From Polyangiaceae bacterium (lineage in GTDB: Bacteria > Myxococcota_A > Polyangia > Polyangiales > Polyangiaceae): a stretch of 64,000 nucleotides of DNA. Below, one piece after another: positions 54,261 through 62,135 of the stretch (positions are counted from its first letter, which is position 1; each line of letters starts with the position of its first letter). Under the pieces are notes generated by a model. It did not search any database. It was not told the DNA's origin and saw nothing but the letters and a program-made list of their open reading frames with translations. The stretch lies in contig JAICUB010000027.1 of the NCBI GenBank assembly GCA_025936045.1, positions 1-64,000 on the forward strand, given 5' to 3'. Both the position numbers and the translations under genes were made by a program.

Positions 54261-55496
54261 ATGGCCGTAAAAGCGTTCGCTGCCGCCGGCCTCGTGCTCG
54301 TCGCGACAGCCTGTGGTGAGAACAATCCGCCCTCGGAGAGTCACGATTCGCGTGGAGGAGGAGATTCCGGCGGCCATGCCGTCGCGGGGACGAATGGCGG
54401 CAGGAGCGGTAGCACCGCGGCCGGGGGTGTCAGCACGGGCACCGGCGGCGAGACGCCGGAGGGCGGACCGGCTGGCATATCCGGCAGCTCCGGTGCAGGC
54501 GGTGGGAGCGGCGGCCACGGTGGGAGTCCGACGGCGGGCGCTGGCGGACGCGCTGCAGCGGGGTCGGACGGCAACGCGGGTCGCGGCGGAAGCGCGACCG
54601 GGGGTGCTGACCCGAGCGGGCACGGCGGCGCGGGAAACGCAGGTATGGAGGCCACTGGCGGCCGGCATGAGGGCGGCGCCGGCGCACCGGGCGGTTCGTC
54701 GTCGATAGCGGGCAGTAGCGCCGGCGGCGCCGGCAGCGGGACGCAGAGTACGGGCTGCGGCAAGACGCCGACGTTGAAGAACAGCACGTCGAATTCGAAC
54801 CCGAGCGCCATCACGATTTCAGTCGCCGGCACGAACCGCGAGTACGCCATTCGCTGGCCTTCGAATTACGACACTACCCACCCGTACCGGCTCATTCTCG
54901 ACCTGCACGGCTATGGCGGCTCTTACAAGGAAACGGCGGGCGAAGACTATTTCGGGCTCTGGACGCCGTCGAACGGCACGACCATCTTCGTCGCGCTCTC
55001 GGCGGTGAGCACCGATTGGCGGAACGGCGACAATCTCGCCTACGTCGACGCTTTGCTCGCGGCGGTCGAGGACGACCTCTGCATCGACACGTCGCGCATC
55101 ATGCTGGAGGGCTTCAGCCAGGGTGCCGCCGAGGTGTGGCAGCTAGCCTGCTCGCGGCCCGGCGTGTTTCGCGCCGCTGTCGGTCACTCGGGCGGCGGCG
55201 TGACCAACCCGACGAGTTGCATGCCGATTCCCTATCTCGGCTCCGGCGGCTTGCAGGAGAGCGTCACGCAGAGCACGCAGACCGATCAGTTTGCGAAGTG
55301 GAACGGATGCACGGTGACGACGCTGCCGAAAGCACCCACGGGCGGCCACGTCTGCACGGATTACACGGGCTGCCCAAGCTCCGACCCCGTTCGCTGGTGC
55401 AACTACGACGGTCCGCACACACCCTTGCCCACGGACTCGGGGATGAACTCCTCCTGGATGCCCTCGGAAACCTGGCCGTTTTTTAGCCAGTTTTGA
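54261..55496 (+). CDS. Esterase lipoprotein (feruloyl esterase / PHB depolymerase-like)
   Basis: 411 aa. The signal peptide FAAAGLVLVATAC precedes a Gly/Ser/Thr-rich linker to about residue 165. The alpha/beta hydrolase begins with ISVAGTNREYAIRWPSNYDT, PYRLILDLHGYGGSYKETAG (oxyanion HG), nucleophile Ser in MLEGFSQGAAEVWQL (GxSxG), and the His region is RWCNYDGPHTPLPT. Cys pairs (GCTV, VCTD, GCPS) suggest disulfides. The family includes polyhydroxybutyrate depolymerases and feruloyl/acetyl-xylan esterases; substrate unknown. The start ATG at 54261 begins the signal peptide; a longer frame upstream lacks one. Ends 9 bases from the convergent DUF1552 gene. Confidence 0.85.
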   Translation: MAVKAFAAAGLVLVATACGENNPPSESHDSRGGGDSGGHAVAGTNGGRSGSTAAGGVSTGTGGETPEGGPAGISGSSGAGGGSGGHGGSPTAGAGGRAAAGSDGNAGRGGSATGGADPSGHGGAGNAGMEATGGRHEGGAGAPGGSSSIAGSSAGGAGSGTQSTGCGKTPTLKNSTSNSNPSAITISVAGTNREYAIRWPSNYDTTHPYRLILDLHGYGGSYKETAGEDYFGLWTPSNGTTIFVALSAVSTDWRNGDNLAYVDALLAAVEDDLCIDTSRIMLEGFSQGAAEVWQLACSRPGVFRAAVGHSGGGVTNPTSCMPIPYLGSGGLQESVTQSTQTDQFAKWNGCTVTTLPKAPTGGHVCTDYTGCPSSDPVRWCNYDGPHTPLPTDSGMNSSWMPSETWPFFSQF

Positions 55497-55505
55497 GCGC
55501 GGAGC

Positions 55506-56990
55506 TCAGGCGAGCATCTCGGTAAAGGTGCCCTTCGGCAGCGACGCCTCGCCGAAATCATCGGTGGGCGAGCCGTCGGTCTTGGTGACGTCCGCTGCCG
55601 TCAGCAGCGTATTGAGCATCTTGTTGATGCCCGAGACCGAGGCGTCGCCGCCTTTGCCGTCCTGGGTTCCGCCGGGCTGCTGGCCGTTACCGACGACGAC
55701 GAACTGGCCTTGCTTGAAGAAGCCGTTGGCCGTACCGGCTTGGATCCAGGGAATGTTGCTGAACGAGTGCGCCCCGGTGGCGCATTGGTTCGTCCAGATC
55801 GTGACGCCCTGATCGAGCAGCGAGCCGGTCGGCGTGTCGTAGGCCGAGACCGTGTCGAGCAGGTACTTGTAGTAGTTCAGCATCATGCGGTCGATCGAGT
55901 GGTGAAAATCGACGGCGTCCGGAACCTGGCGGTGCGATACGTCGTGAAACTTCGCTGATTGGCCGTTGTACGTGTACACGTGATCATCGATGCGATCACC
56001 GACCTTGAGCACGGCCACTCGGCTGTAGTCAGCCGCAGCCGAAAACGCCATGAGCTCCATGAAGAGCTTGGCCGCCGTGTCGCGCGTCGTTTGATCGTAC
56101 GGCTTCGGATCGAGCATTTTCATCGTCGCGACGTCGGCGTCCGGGATGGTGAGCGTCGTCGTCGCGATGGACACCTCGATGTCACGAATGGCCGTGAGGT
56201 GCTGATCGAGCCGGTCGTGGTCGCTCTGGCTGAGATCCGAACGTGAGAGGAGCGCCTGGATCTGAGGGCGCAGGATGTCGTTGATGCTCTGGCTGCGCAA
56301 AGCGCGGAGCTCCTGCGCCTGCGTGTCCGCTGAAGTGCCGCCCGTCGCGTTGCCGACGACGCCGATGATCTGCTGATACGCCTTGTACGGCGAATCGATG
56401 TACACGCGGGGCTGCTGTGGCGTGACGTAAGAAACGTAGCCGGGAATGTCGAAGCCGGTGCCGCCTGGCGAGAACATCCCGGCGTGGAGCACGAGCGGGT
56501 CGCGCCCGGGCGGGTTCTTCGCCGTCGCGATGGCGGTGTCGACGGAGATGCCCATGGCCTTGCAGTTGGTGCTGCCCGACGTGATCTTCGCCGCCGTGAG
56601 GAGCTGTGCGTCGGCCGCGGAGTGCGAGCAGCCGGTCGAGCTGTACGGCAAGTTGATGCCGCGCACGATCAAGAGCTTCTCGGCGTAGTCGGACAGCTCG
56701 CCGATGGATCGCGTGGCCTTGTCCGCGAGCAGGCTGTCCTTGGTCAGCGCGCCGGTTTGAGTGGGCCAAAACTTTTCCGGCTCGCCGCTGCCGCTCAGGG
56801 TCGCGCCGGCTTGAACCACGCCGTTGTCACCCACCACGATGATGACGAACGGCGATCGGGTGGCGGTCTGCGCCGCTGCCCCCTTCGGCAGGAAACAGTC
56901 GAGCATCGGCAGCCCGAGCATCAGGCCGCAGGCGCCCCGGAGAACCTGCCGCCGATGGATGCTGCGCGTGCGCGGATCTTGGCTATTCAT
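55506..56990 (-). CDS. DUF1552 protein, Tat-exported
   Basis: 494 aa. The N-terminus carries a Tat-type signal (SIHRRQVLRGACGLMLGLPM). The rest matches the DUF1552 pattern: VIIVVGDNGVVQAG, the Ser/Thr-rich middle, FMELMAFSAAADYSRVAVLK, KFHDVSHR, and VTIWTNQCATGAHSFSNIP. DUF1552 proteins are related to sulfatase/alkaline-phosphatase-like folds and almost always follow a DUF1592-type partner in planctomycetes and myxobacteria. The function is unknown. It starts 12 bases after the DUF1592 gene, so they form an operon. Confidence 0.87.
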   Translation of the reverse strand: MNSQDPRTRSIHRRQVLRGACGLMLGLPMLDCFLPKGAAAQTATRSPFVIIVVGDNGVVQAGATLSGSGEPEKFWPTQTGALTKDSLLADKATRSIGELSDYAEKLLIVRGINLPYSSTGCSHSAADAQLLTAAKITSGSTNCKAMGISVDTAIATAKNPPGRDPLVLHAGMFSPGGTGFDIPGYVSYVTPQQPRVYIDSPYKAYQQIIGVVGNATGGTSADTQAQELRALRSQSINDILRPQIQALLSRSDLSQSDHDRLDQHLTAIRDIEVSIATTTLTIPDADVATMKMLDPKPYDQTTRDTAAKLFMELMAFSAAADYSRVAVLKVGDRIDDHVYTYNGQSAKFHDVSHRQVPDAVDFHHSIDRMMLNYYKYLLDTVSAYDTPTGSLLDQGVTIWTNQCATGAHSFSNIPWIQAGTANGFFKQGQFVVVGNGQQPGGTQDGKGGDASVSGINKMLNTLLTAADVTKTDGSPTDDFGEASLPKGTFTEMLA

Positions 56991-57002
56991 GAGATTTACC
57001 CA

Positions 57003-58904
57003 TCACGGAAGACGATTGAGGAAGGCGTCGCTCGTCACGATCTCGAGCTCCAGATCGTGGAGGGACACCATGCCGGCGCGTGACAAGCGCGCGTAGTAGT
57101 CCACCGTCGTCTGCTGCTCGTCGGCCAATTGACGGCCCTGCAGATAACTCAGCATGTTCTGCACGTAGCAGGCGTGCGTCTCCTTGGCGGCCGCGAGCAG
57201 AGCCGAAAGCTCGATGCCGTTCTTGAAGCTCTGGCGCTGTCCGTCGAACTCGTAGCTGTCGGCGGCGTCGACGGGCTTTCCCTGGTCCATCGTGCGGTAC
57301 TCGCCGATGGCGTCGTAATTCTCGAAGGCGTAGCCGAGAGGATTGAACAAGGTCGCGTGACAGGATTGCCCGCAGGTGCCGATACCCGTCGTCGCTTCTA
57401 CCCGCTCGCGGTTCGTCAGGTTCGGAGTATCGACGAGCCCTTTCGCCACGGCAGCCGGATCCGGCGGAGGCAGCGTCTTGCACAGCAGGCGGGTTGCGAT
57501 GAAGACGCCGCGATGGATGATGTCGGGCTCGTTGCCGACCGAGATGTACGACGACAGAAAGCCCGCTTGCGTGAGCAAACCGGATCGCTCCGTCGGATCG
57601 AGGTCCACCTTGCTGAGCGTGAGCGGGTCGCTCGAGAAGTTACCCGAAACGCCGTAGACGGGAGCGAGCAGCGAGTTCACGAAGCCGACGGGCGTCGTGT
57701 AGAAATCCTTGATTCCGCGGCCCTGGCTGAAGACCCAGTCGATGAACTCGAGGACCTCTTCTTTCATGGCCGCGGGGCTGTTCGGCGTGAAATCCGGGAA
57801 CACGGTCGGGTCACGCGTGATGCCGTCGTAGGTGCCGAGGCGGTAAACTTGGAGGTTATAGTTCCTGAGGCCGGAGGTCCCGATCGGGCCGTCGAGCAAG
57901 CGCTTGGCCTGCGTCGCCACACCGGTCTTGTCGTGGAGCTGCCCCGCCGCGGCCGCCGCGAAGAGCGCGTCGTCCGGCATCGTGTTCGTGATCGAGAACG
58001 CGAGCTTCGCCGCGACCTCCCAGTCGTCGAGCGGCACCTCGGTCGCTCCGGCGGCAGCGGTGCCGAGCTCGGTGCGGTAGAGGAAGTACGGTGATTGCAG
58101 CATCGCCTGGATTACCAGGCTTGCGCCCGCGCTGAACGCGTCGACCCCGGGGTACAGCGTCGGGCCCTGATTGAAAAGCCCGAGGTGCGTCGTCACTTCG
58201 GCGTCGGTGAGCGGGCGCCGGAACGCGCGCTGCCCGAAGCCGGTGATGAACGCGCGCGCGCGGCCGGCAGCGTCGCTCGGAGCGTTCGAGGGAACGAGGC
58301 GCGCGAGGGCCGTCGCGTCGCCCGTGACCTTGTCGGCAAGCTTTTCCGCGGCATCCGCGAGCTCTTGGCGCAGCTGCTCGGTGACGTAGAGGTCGTCCGC
58401 TTCGTTGTCGAAGCCGACGAGCGCGTCACCCGTGACCGAGCTGTCGATGTCGGAGATGTCCGTCACCTTCAGCAAATCGCGGACGGCGTTGGACCACTGC
58501 TGGCGACTCAGGCGCGCGACTCGAGCTGTCGGGACCAATACTGCGGCCGGGGCCGACGCCGGGATTGCGTACGGATCGTCCCCTGGCTCGCCCGTGCCCG
58601 CTTGACTCGTCCCCCCCGAGCTCGCGGCGCCCTGCCCGGTACCACCCGCGCCCGTCGGGCCTTGGCCCGCCGTGCCGCCGGGGCTCATCGCGCCTTGCCC
58701 TTGCCCCGCACTCTGCGCGCCAGCGGAACTGGACGTGCCGGGCGGGGGTGAACCACCGGTCGCACCCGACGGGTTCCCCTCGATCGAGGCAGTACAGCCG
58801 AGAGCGAACGCGAGCACCCATCCGAACGAGAGCGTCAGCCCGAAGGGCGTGGCGTGCGTGTGGGATGTCTTCGCCGGCTCTCGGCGTTTGGGCGGCCGCT
58901 TCAT
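57003..58904 (-). CDS. DUF1592/DUF1588/DUF1595-type multidomain protein
   Basis: 633 aa. The signal peptide FGWVLAFALGCTAS gives a lipoprotein Cys, then a Gly/Ser/Pro linker to about 115. Domain order from sequence: DUF1587-like RLSRQQWSNAVRDLL, DUF1595-like ARAFITGFGQRAFRRPLTDA, DUF1592-like QAMLQSPYFLYRTELG and DWEVAAKLAFSITNTMPDDA, DUF1588-like PTERSGLLTQAGFLSSYISV, RGVFIATRLLCKTLPPPDP, and DUF1585-like QRQSFKNGIELSALLAAAKE. These are assumed heme/redox-associated surface proteins. Instead of the usual CxxCH the site reads TCGQSCHATLFNPLGYAFEN, a CxxxCH. ATG at 58904 has GAGGAG 6 bases upstream. Divergent from the sigma factor gene. Confidence 0.88.
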   Translation of the reverse strand: MKRPPKRREPAKTSHTHATPFGLTLSFGWVLAFALGCTASIEGNPSGATGGSPPPGTSSSAGAQSAGQGQGAMSPGGTAGQGPTGAGGTGQGAASSGGTSQAGTGEPGDDPYAIPASAPAAVLVPTARVARLSRQQWSNAVRDLLKVTDISDIDSSVTGDALVGFDNEADDLYVTEQLRQELADAAEKLADKVTGDATALARLVPSNAPSDAAGRARAFITGFGQRAFRRPLTDAEVTTHLGLFNQGPTLYPGVDAFSAGASLVIQAMLQSPYFLYRTELGTAAAGATEVPLDDWEVAAKLAFSITNTMPDDALFAAAAAGQLHDKTGVATQAKRLLDGPIGTSGLRNYNLQVYRLGTYDGITRDPTVFPDFTPNSPAAMKEEVLEFIDWVFSQGRGIKDFYTTPVGFVNSLLAPVYGVSGNFSSDPLTLSKVDLDPTERSGLLTQAGFLSSYISVGNEPDIIHRGVFIATRLLCKTLPPPDPAAVAKGLVDTPNLTNRERVEATTGIGTCGQSCHATLFNPLGYAFENYDAIGEYRTMDQGKPVDAADSYEFDGQRQSFKNGIELSALLAAAKETHACYVQNMLSYLQGRQLADEQQTTVDYYARLSRAGMVSLHDLELEIVTSDAFLNRLP

Positions 58905-59156
58905 GGACTGCTCCTCGGGTTTGCCGCTATTCGGGAATTCTTTCACGACGATACATGCCTCGTGAGGGGCGACCGGCCGGTGCAAAGGCGTCCGGCCGGC
59001 ACAAGCAGCGTGTCGACGAGAGCAGTGGGTGATTTCGGTTCAGGAATCGTGCGGCAAATCGTTAGACGGATTCGAGCGCGACGCGCGACTGCGCAACTGG
59101 AGCCAGCACCGATTCGTGAACCGAAATGCGGCGCTCCGGTCGTCCGCGTGCTGCCC

Positions 59157-59786
59157 ATGCCCCCGCGCGCCTCTCACGCTCCGCTCTCCTTGGTGAGCCA
59201 AGCGCGCCGAGTTGCGAGCGACGGAGACCTGGCACTCGGTCTGATGGCGGGTGATAGCTCTGCGCTGGCGGAGACGTGGCGCCGGTTTGCGCCCATGGTG
59301 CTGCGCGTGGCGCGCCGAGGCCTGGGGTCGGCCGCAGAGGCCGAAGATATCGCGCAAGAGGTCTTTTTTCGGGTATTTCGCCACGCGAAGAGCCTGCAGG
59401 ATCCGGAGCGGCTCAGAAGCTTCGTCTACTCGGTGACGATTCGTGCGCTCCAAACCGAGCTGCGGCGCAGAAAGCTCACCGCCTGGTTGCACTTCGAGGA
59501 GCCGCAGGCCCTGAGTGGCCTCGGCTGGCGCAGCGTGGACATGGAAACGCGTGAGCTCTTACAGCGGTTCCATGTGTTGCTCGAACGGCTCGCCCCGCGC
59601 GAGCGGCTGGTCTTCGTTCTCCGGCGTATGGAGTCGATGACGGTAGAGGAGATTGCGGCCGCCATGGAGCTATCCGAATCCACGGTGAAACGATCGATGG
59701 CGCGCGCTTCCACGCGACTGTCGCGTTGGATCGCGGCCGACCCGCTGCTCGCAGGGTTATATCGCGAGGAAGGGTCGCGCCCATGA
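59157..59786 (+). CDS. ECF-type RNA polymerase sigma factor
   Basis: 209 aa. Region 2 (LALGLMAGDSSALAETWRRF, AAEAEDIAQEVFFRVFRHAK, LRSFVYSVTIRALQTELRRR) and region 4 (LERLAPRERLVFVLRRMESM, VEEIAAAMELSESTVKRSMA) are intact with a short linker, the ECF plan. It directs transcription from its own promoter class, probably including this operon. ATG at 59157 is preferred; a longer frame exists upstream. Its TGA overlaps the next ATG (ATGA). Confidence 0.92.
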   Translation: MPPRASHAPLSLVSQARRVASDGDLALGLMAGDSSALAETWRRFAPMVLRVARRGLGSAAEAEDIAQEVFFRVFRHAKSLQDPERLRSFVYSVTIRALQTELRRRKLTAWLHFEEPQALSGLGWRSVDMETRELLQRFHVLLERLAPRERLVFVLRRMESMTVEEIAAAMELSESTVKRSMARASTRLSRWIAADPLLAGLYREEGSRP

Positions 59787-61090
59787 CGACTCGGCCCGAC
59801 CCGAGCGACTCTGCGGCGCTCGACAAGCTGACCAAGCTTTACCGCGACGGGACCGAAGAGTCGTCGAGCGCCGAGATGGACCGCGGCCTCGACGCGATCC
59901 TCGGGCGAGTCGCGGCGGGCCGCCCGCACGGGCGCGCCAAGCTACGTTGGTCGCTGCTCGCGGCCGCGGCGGTGCTCGCCGTGGTGGTCGCCGTGCCAGC
60001 GACCTCGACGCTGCGAGCTCGCTGGTTCGCGCCTGCGCCGCCCCTGCTCGCCTACGAAATCGCGGGCGGACAAGTGCTCGAAGGTGGCTATTTGCGTGAG
60101 TCCGGCCGCGCGGGCGTGAGCTTGGATTTCAACGACGGGAGCAAGGTCGCGCTCGAGCCGGGAACACGCGGACGGATCCGGGAGGTCGAGCGAGCAGGCG
60201 CGCGTGTCGCGATCGAGCACGGTAGGGCGTCCTTCCAGATCACGCCCCGCGCCGGGCGGCGCTGGCTGGTCGATGTCGGTCCCTTCTTGGTGACCGTCAA
60301 GGGGACGGTGTTCACGGTGGCGTGGGAGCCGCTGACCGAACAGTTCGAGCTCCGGCTCGAGCGCGGGCGCGTCACCGTGAGCGGCCCCGTCTCCGCTGGA
60401 GAGATCACGTTGCGCGCAGGCCAGCGCTTGGCGGTCAACCTGGCGAAAGCCGAGACCACGATCACGGAAGACGTCTCAGGCGGAACGAACGACGACTCCG
60501 CAAAGGCGCGAGCACCGGAGCCCTCGAGGTCGGCGGCGACGCCGGCGTCCGCCGCGGACGACGCGGCCGCCGACAAGGGGCCGTTCGCGTCGCCGTCGCC
60601 GTCGCCTGGCAAACGCGGGGGCGAACGGCGCTGGAGCGACGAACTCGCGCACGGTCAGTGGGACCAAATCCTCTCGGAAGCCGAGCGCTCCGGCATCGAA
60701 GCCACACTCGGCACGGCGTCGAGCGAAGACCTGCTCGCGCTCGCCGACGCCGCTCGCTACCGGCGACGGCCGGAGCTTGCGCGTTCGGCGCTCTTGGCGG
60801 AGCGGCGCCGATTTCCGAGCTCGCCGCGCTCGCTCGAGGCGATTTACCTGCTGGGTCGCGTCGAGGAGTCTCGCCCAGGCGGGTTCGGTGACGCCATCGG
60901 CTGGTACGATCGCTACTTGGCGCGCGCTCCGAACGGAGCCTTCGCCGGGGAGGCGCTCGGGCGCAAGCTGACGCTCACGGACGAGCTTTTCGGTCCGGCG
61001 CGCGCGCGTCCCCTGGCCGACGAATACCTTCGCCGTTTTCCTAGCGGGAGCTACGCTGGCTCGGCTCGCGCATTGCTGAGCGTGCAGTGA
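59783..61090 (+). CDS. FecR-like membrane anti-sigma protein with TPR-like tail
   Basis: 435 aa. A cytoplasmic N-terminus (residues 1-55) is followed by a membrane segment LLAAAAVLAVVVAVPATSTL and a periplasmic FecR domain at about 90-190 (ILESGRAGVSLDFNDGSKVA-type sequence, GSKVALEPGTRGRIREVERA, VDVGPFLVTVKGTVFTVAW). The C-terminal 120 residues look like TPR-like helices (LALADAARYRRRPELARSAL, AIYLLGRVEESRPGGFGDAI). In the family it senses an outer-membrane or periplasmic signal and releases the sigma factor. The overlap with the sigma gene supports a pair. Confidence 0.88.
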   Translation: MTTRPDPSDSAALDKLTKLYRDGTEESSSAEMDRGLDAILGRVAAGRPHGRAKLRWSLLAAAAVLAVVVAVPATSTLRARWFAPAPPLLAYEIAGGQVLEGGYLRESGRAGVSLDFNDGSKVALEPGTRGRIREVERAGARVAIEHGRASFQITPRAGRRWLVDVGPFLVTVKGTVFTVAWEPLTEQFELRLERGRVTVSGPVSAGEITLRAGQRLAVNLAKAETTITEDVSGGTNDDSAKARAPEPSRSAATPASAADDAAADKGPFASPSPSPGKRGGERRWSDELAHGQWDQILSEAERSGIEATLGTASSEDLLALADAARYRRRPELARSALLAERRRFPSSPRSLEAIYLLGRVEESRPGGFGDAIGWYDRYLARAPNGAFAGEALGRKLTLTDELFGPARARPLADEYLRRFPSGSYAGSARALLSVQ

Positions 61091-61097
61091 CCCAGCC

Positions 61098-62135
61098 TTG
61101 ACCCGCCTCTGGTCAGCCGCACTGGTCTCGATAGCGGTCGCTTGGACGGCTCCCGCGTCGGCAACGACGGTCGTCATCGTGCGCCCTTCGAACGCGTCGA
61201 GCGAAGTGGCGGAAGTGCTGACCCGCCTTCACGGCGAGCTCCTGTCGGTCGGCGTCGACGTCCCGATGGTCGATCGCCCCGACCCCGATCACTCCGCCGG
61301 TACCGACTGGCGCTCTTGGCTCGACGAAGTGGCGGGAAAACGCGGCGCCGCCGCGGTGGTCGACATCATCGGCGACGACCAGGTCGTCGCGGTGGACGTG
61401 TGGATCGTGAAGCCGCAGGGGCGCTTCGAGGTCACGCGCGTGACGGCCGACGCGACTACCCCGAACCGGTCCGGAACGCTCGCCATCCGGGCCTTCGAAG
61501 CGCTGCGCGCGAGTCTGCTCGAGCTCGATCTCCGAGCACGCGGCCGGCGTGAGGACGACGGCAAGCCGGCGCCCGTCGTTGCCGCGCAGCCCGAGCCGGC
61601 CGGCACCTCGGCCGCGGCGCGCAGCCGCTTCGCGTTCGAGCTCGGCGCGACGGCGCTCATGAGCTTGGACGGCGTCGGCCCCGCGCTGATGCCGGTCGTG
61701 GGCGTAGGCTGGGCGCCTCGCTCCTCACTCGTGGTGGAGCTCGTGGCTGCGGGAGCGGGCACGCGACCCATCGTGACCACGGCGCTCGGCAGCGCGGGCG
61801 TTCGCCAAGAGTACGCGACGTTCGGCGCGCGCTACGCGTTTCACCCCGGCGACGCGTGGTGGCCTTTCTTCGGCGTCGCCGCCGGCGCGCTGCACACGAG
61901 CCTCGACGGCGAGACGAGTCCGACCGTCGACGGGCACGGCATCGACCAATGGTCTTTCGTCGTGGACGGTGGTTTGGGCGCGGGACTGCGTCTATCGCGT
62001 CGTTATTACGTGACCCTGGCGGCACACGTGCAGGTAGCGGCGCCCTATGCCGCGATCCATTTCGTGGATACGCTCGTCGCCACGAGCGGGCGCCCGAATC
62101 TGCTCTTTACCGCGACGGTGGGCGCATGGCTATGA
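61098..62135 (+). CDS. Exported outer-membrane-like hypothetical protein
   Basis: 345 aa. Signal peptide LWSAALVSIAVAWTAPASAT. Residues 25-150 (TVVIVRPSNASSEVAEVLTR, GAAAVVDIIGDDQVVAVDVW) are a soluble alpha/beta part. Residues 175-345 alternate hydrophobic strands and Gly turns (FAFELGATALMSLDGVGPAL, GWAPRSSLVVELVAAGAG, YYVTLAAHVQVAAPYAAI) and end ...FTATVGAWL, like a small beta barrel. The function is unknown. TTG start at 61098, 7 bases after the FecR-like stop; its stop overlaps the next ATG (ATGA). Confidence 0.75.
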   Translation: MTRLWSAALVSIAVAWTAPASATTVVIVRPSNASSEVAEVLTRLHGELLSVGVDVPMVDRPDPDHSAGTDWRSWLDEVAGKRGAAAVVDIIGDDQVVAVDVWIVKPQGRFEVTRVTADATTPNRSGTLAIRAFEALRASLLELDLRARGRREDDGKPAPVVAAQPEPAGTSAAARSRFAFELGATALMSLDGVGPALMPVVGVGWAPRSSLVVELVAAGAGTRPIVTTALGSAGVRQEYATFGARYAFHPGDAWWPFFGVAAGALHTSLDGETSPTVDGHGIDQWSFVVDGGLGAGLRLSRRYYVTLAAHVQVAAPYAAIHFVDTLVATSGRPNLLFTATVGAWL

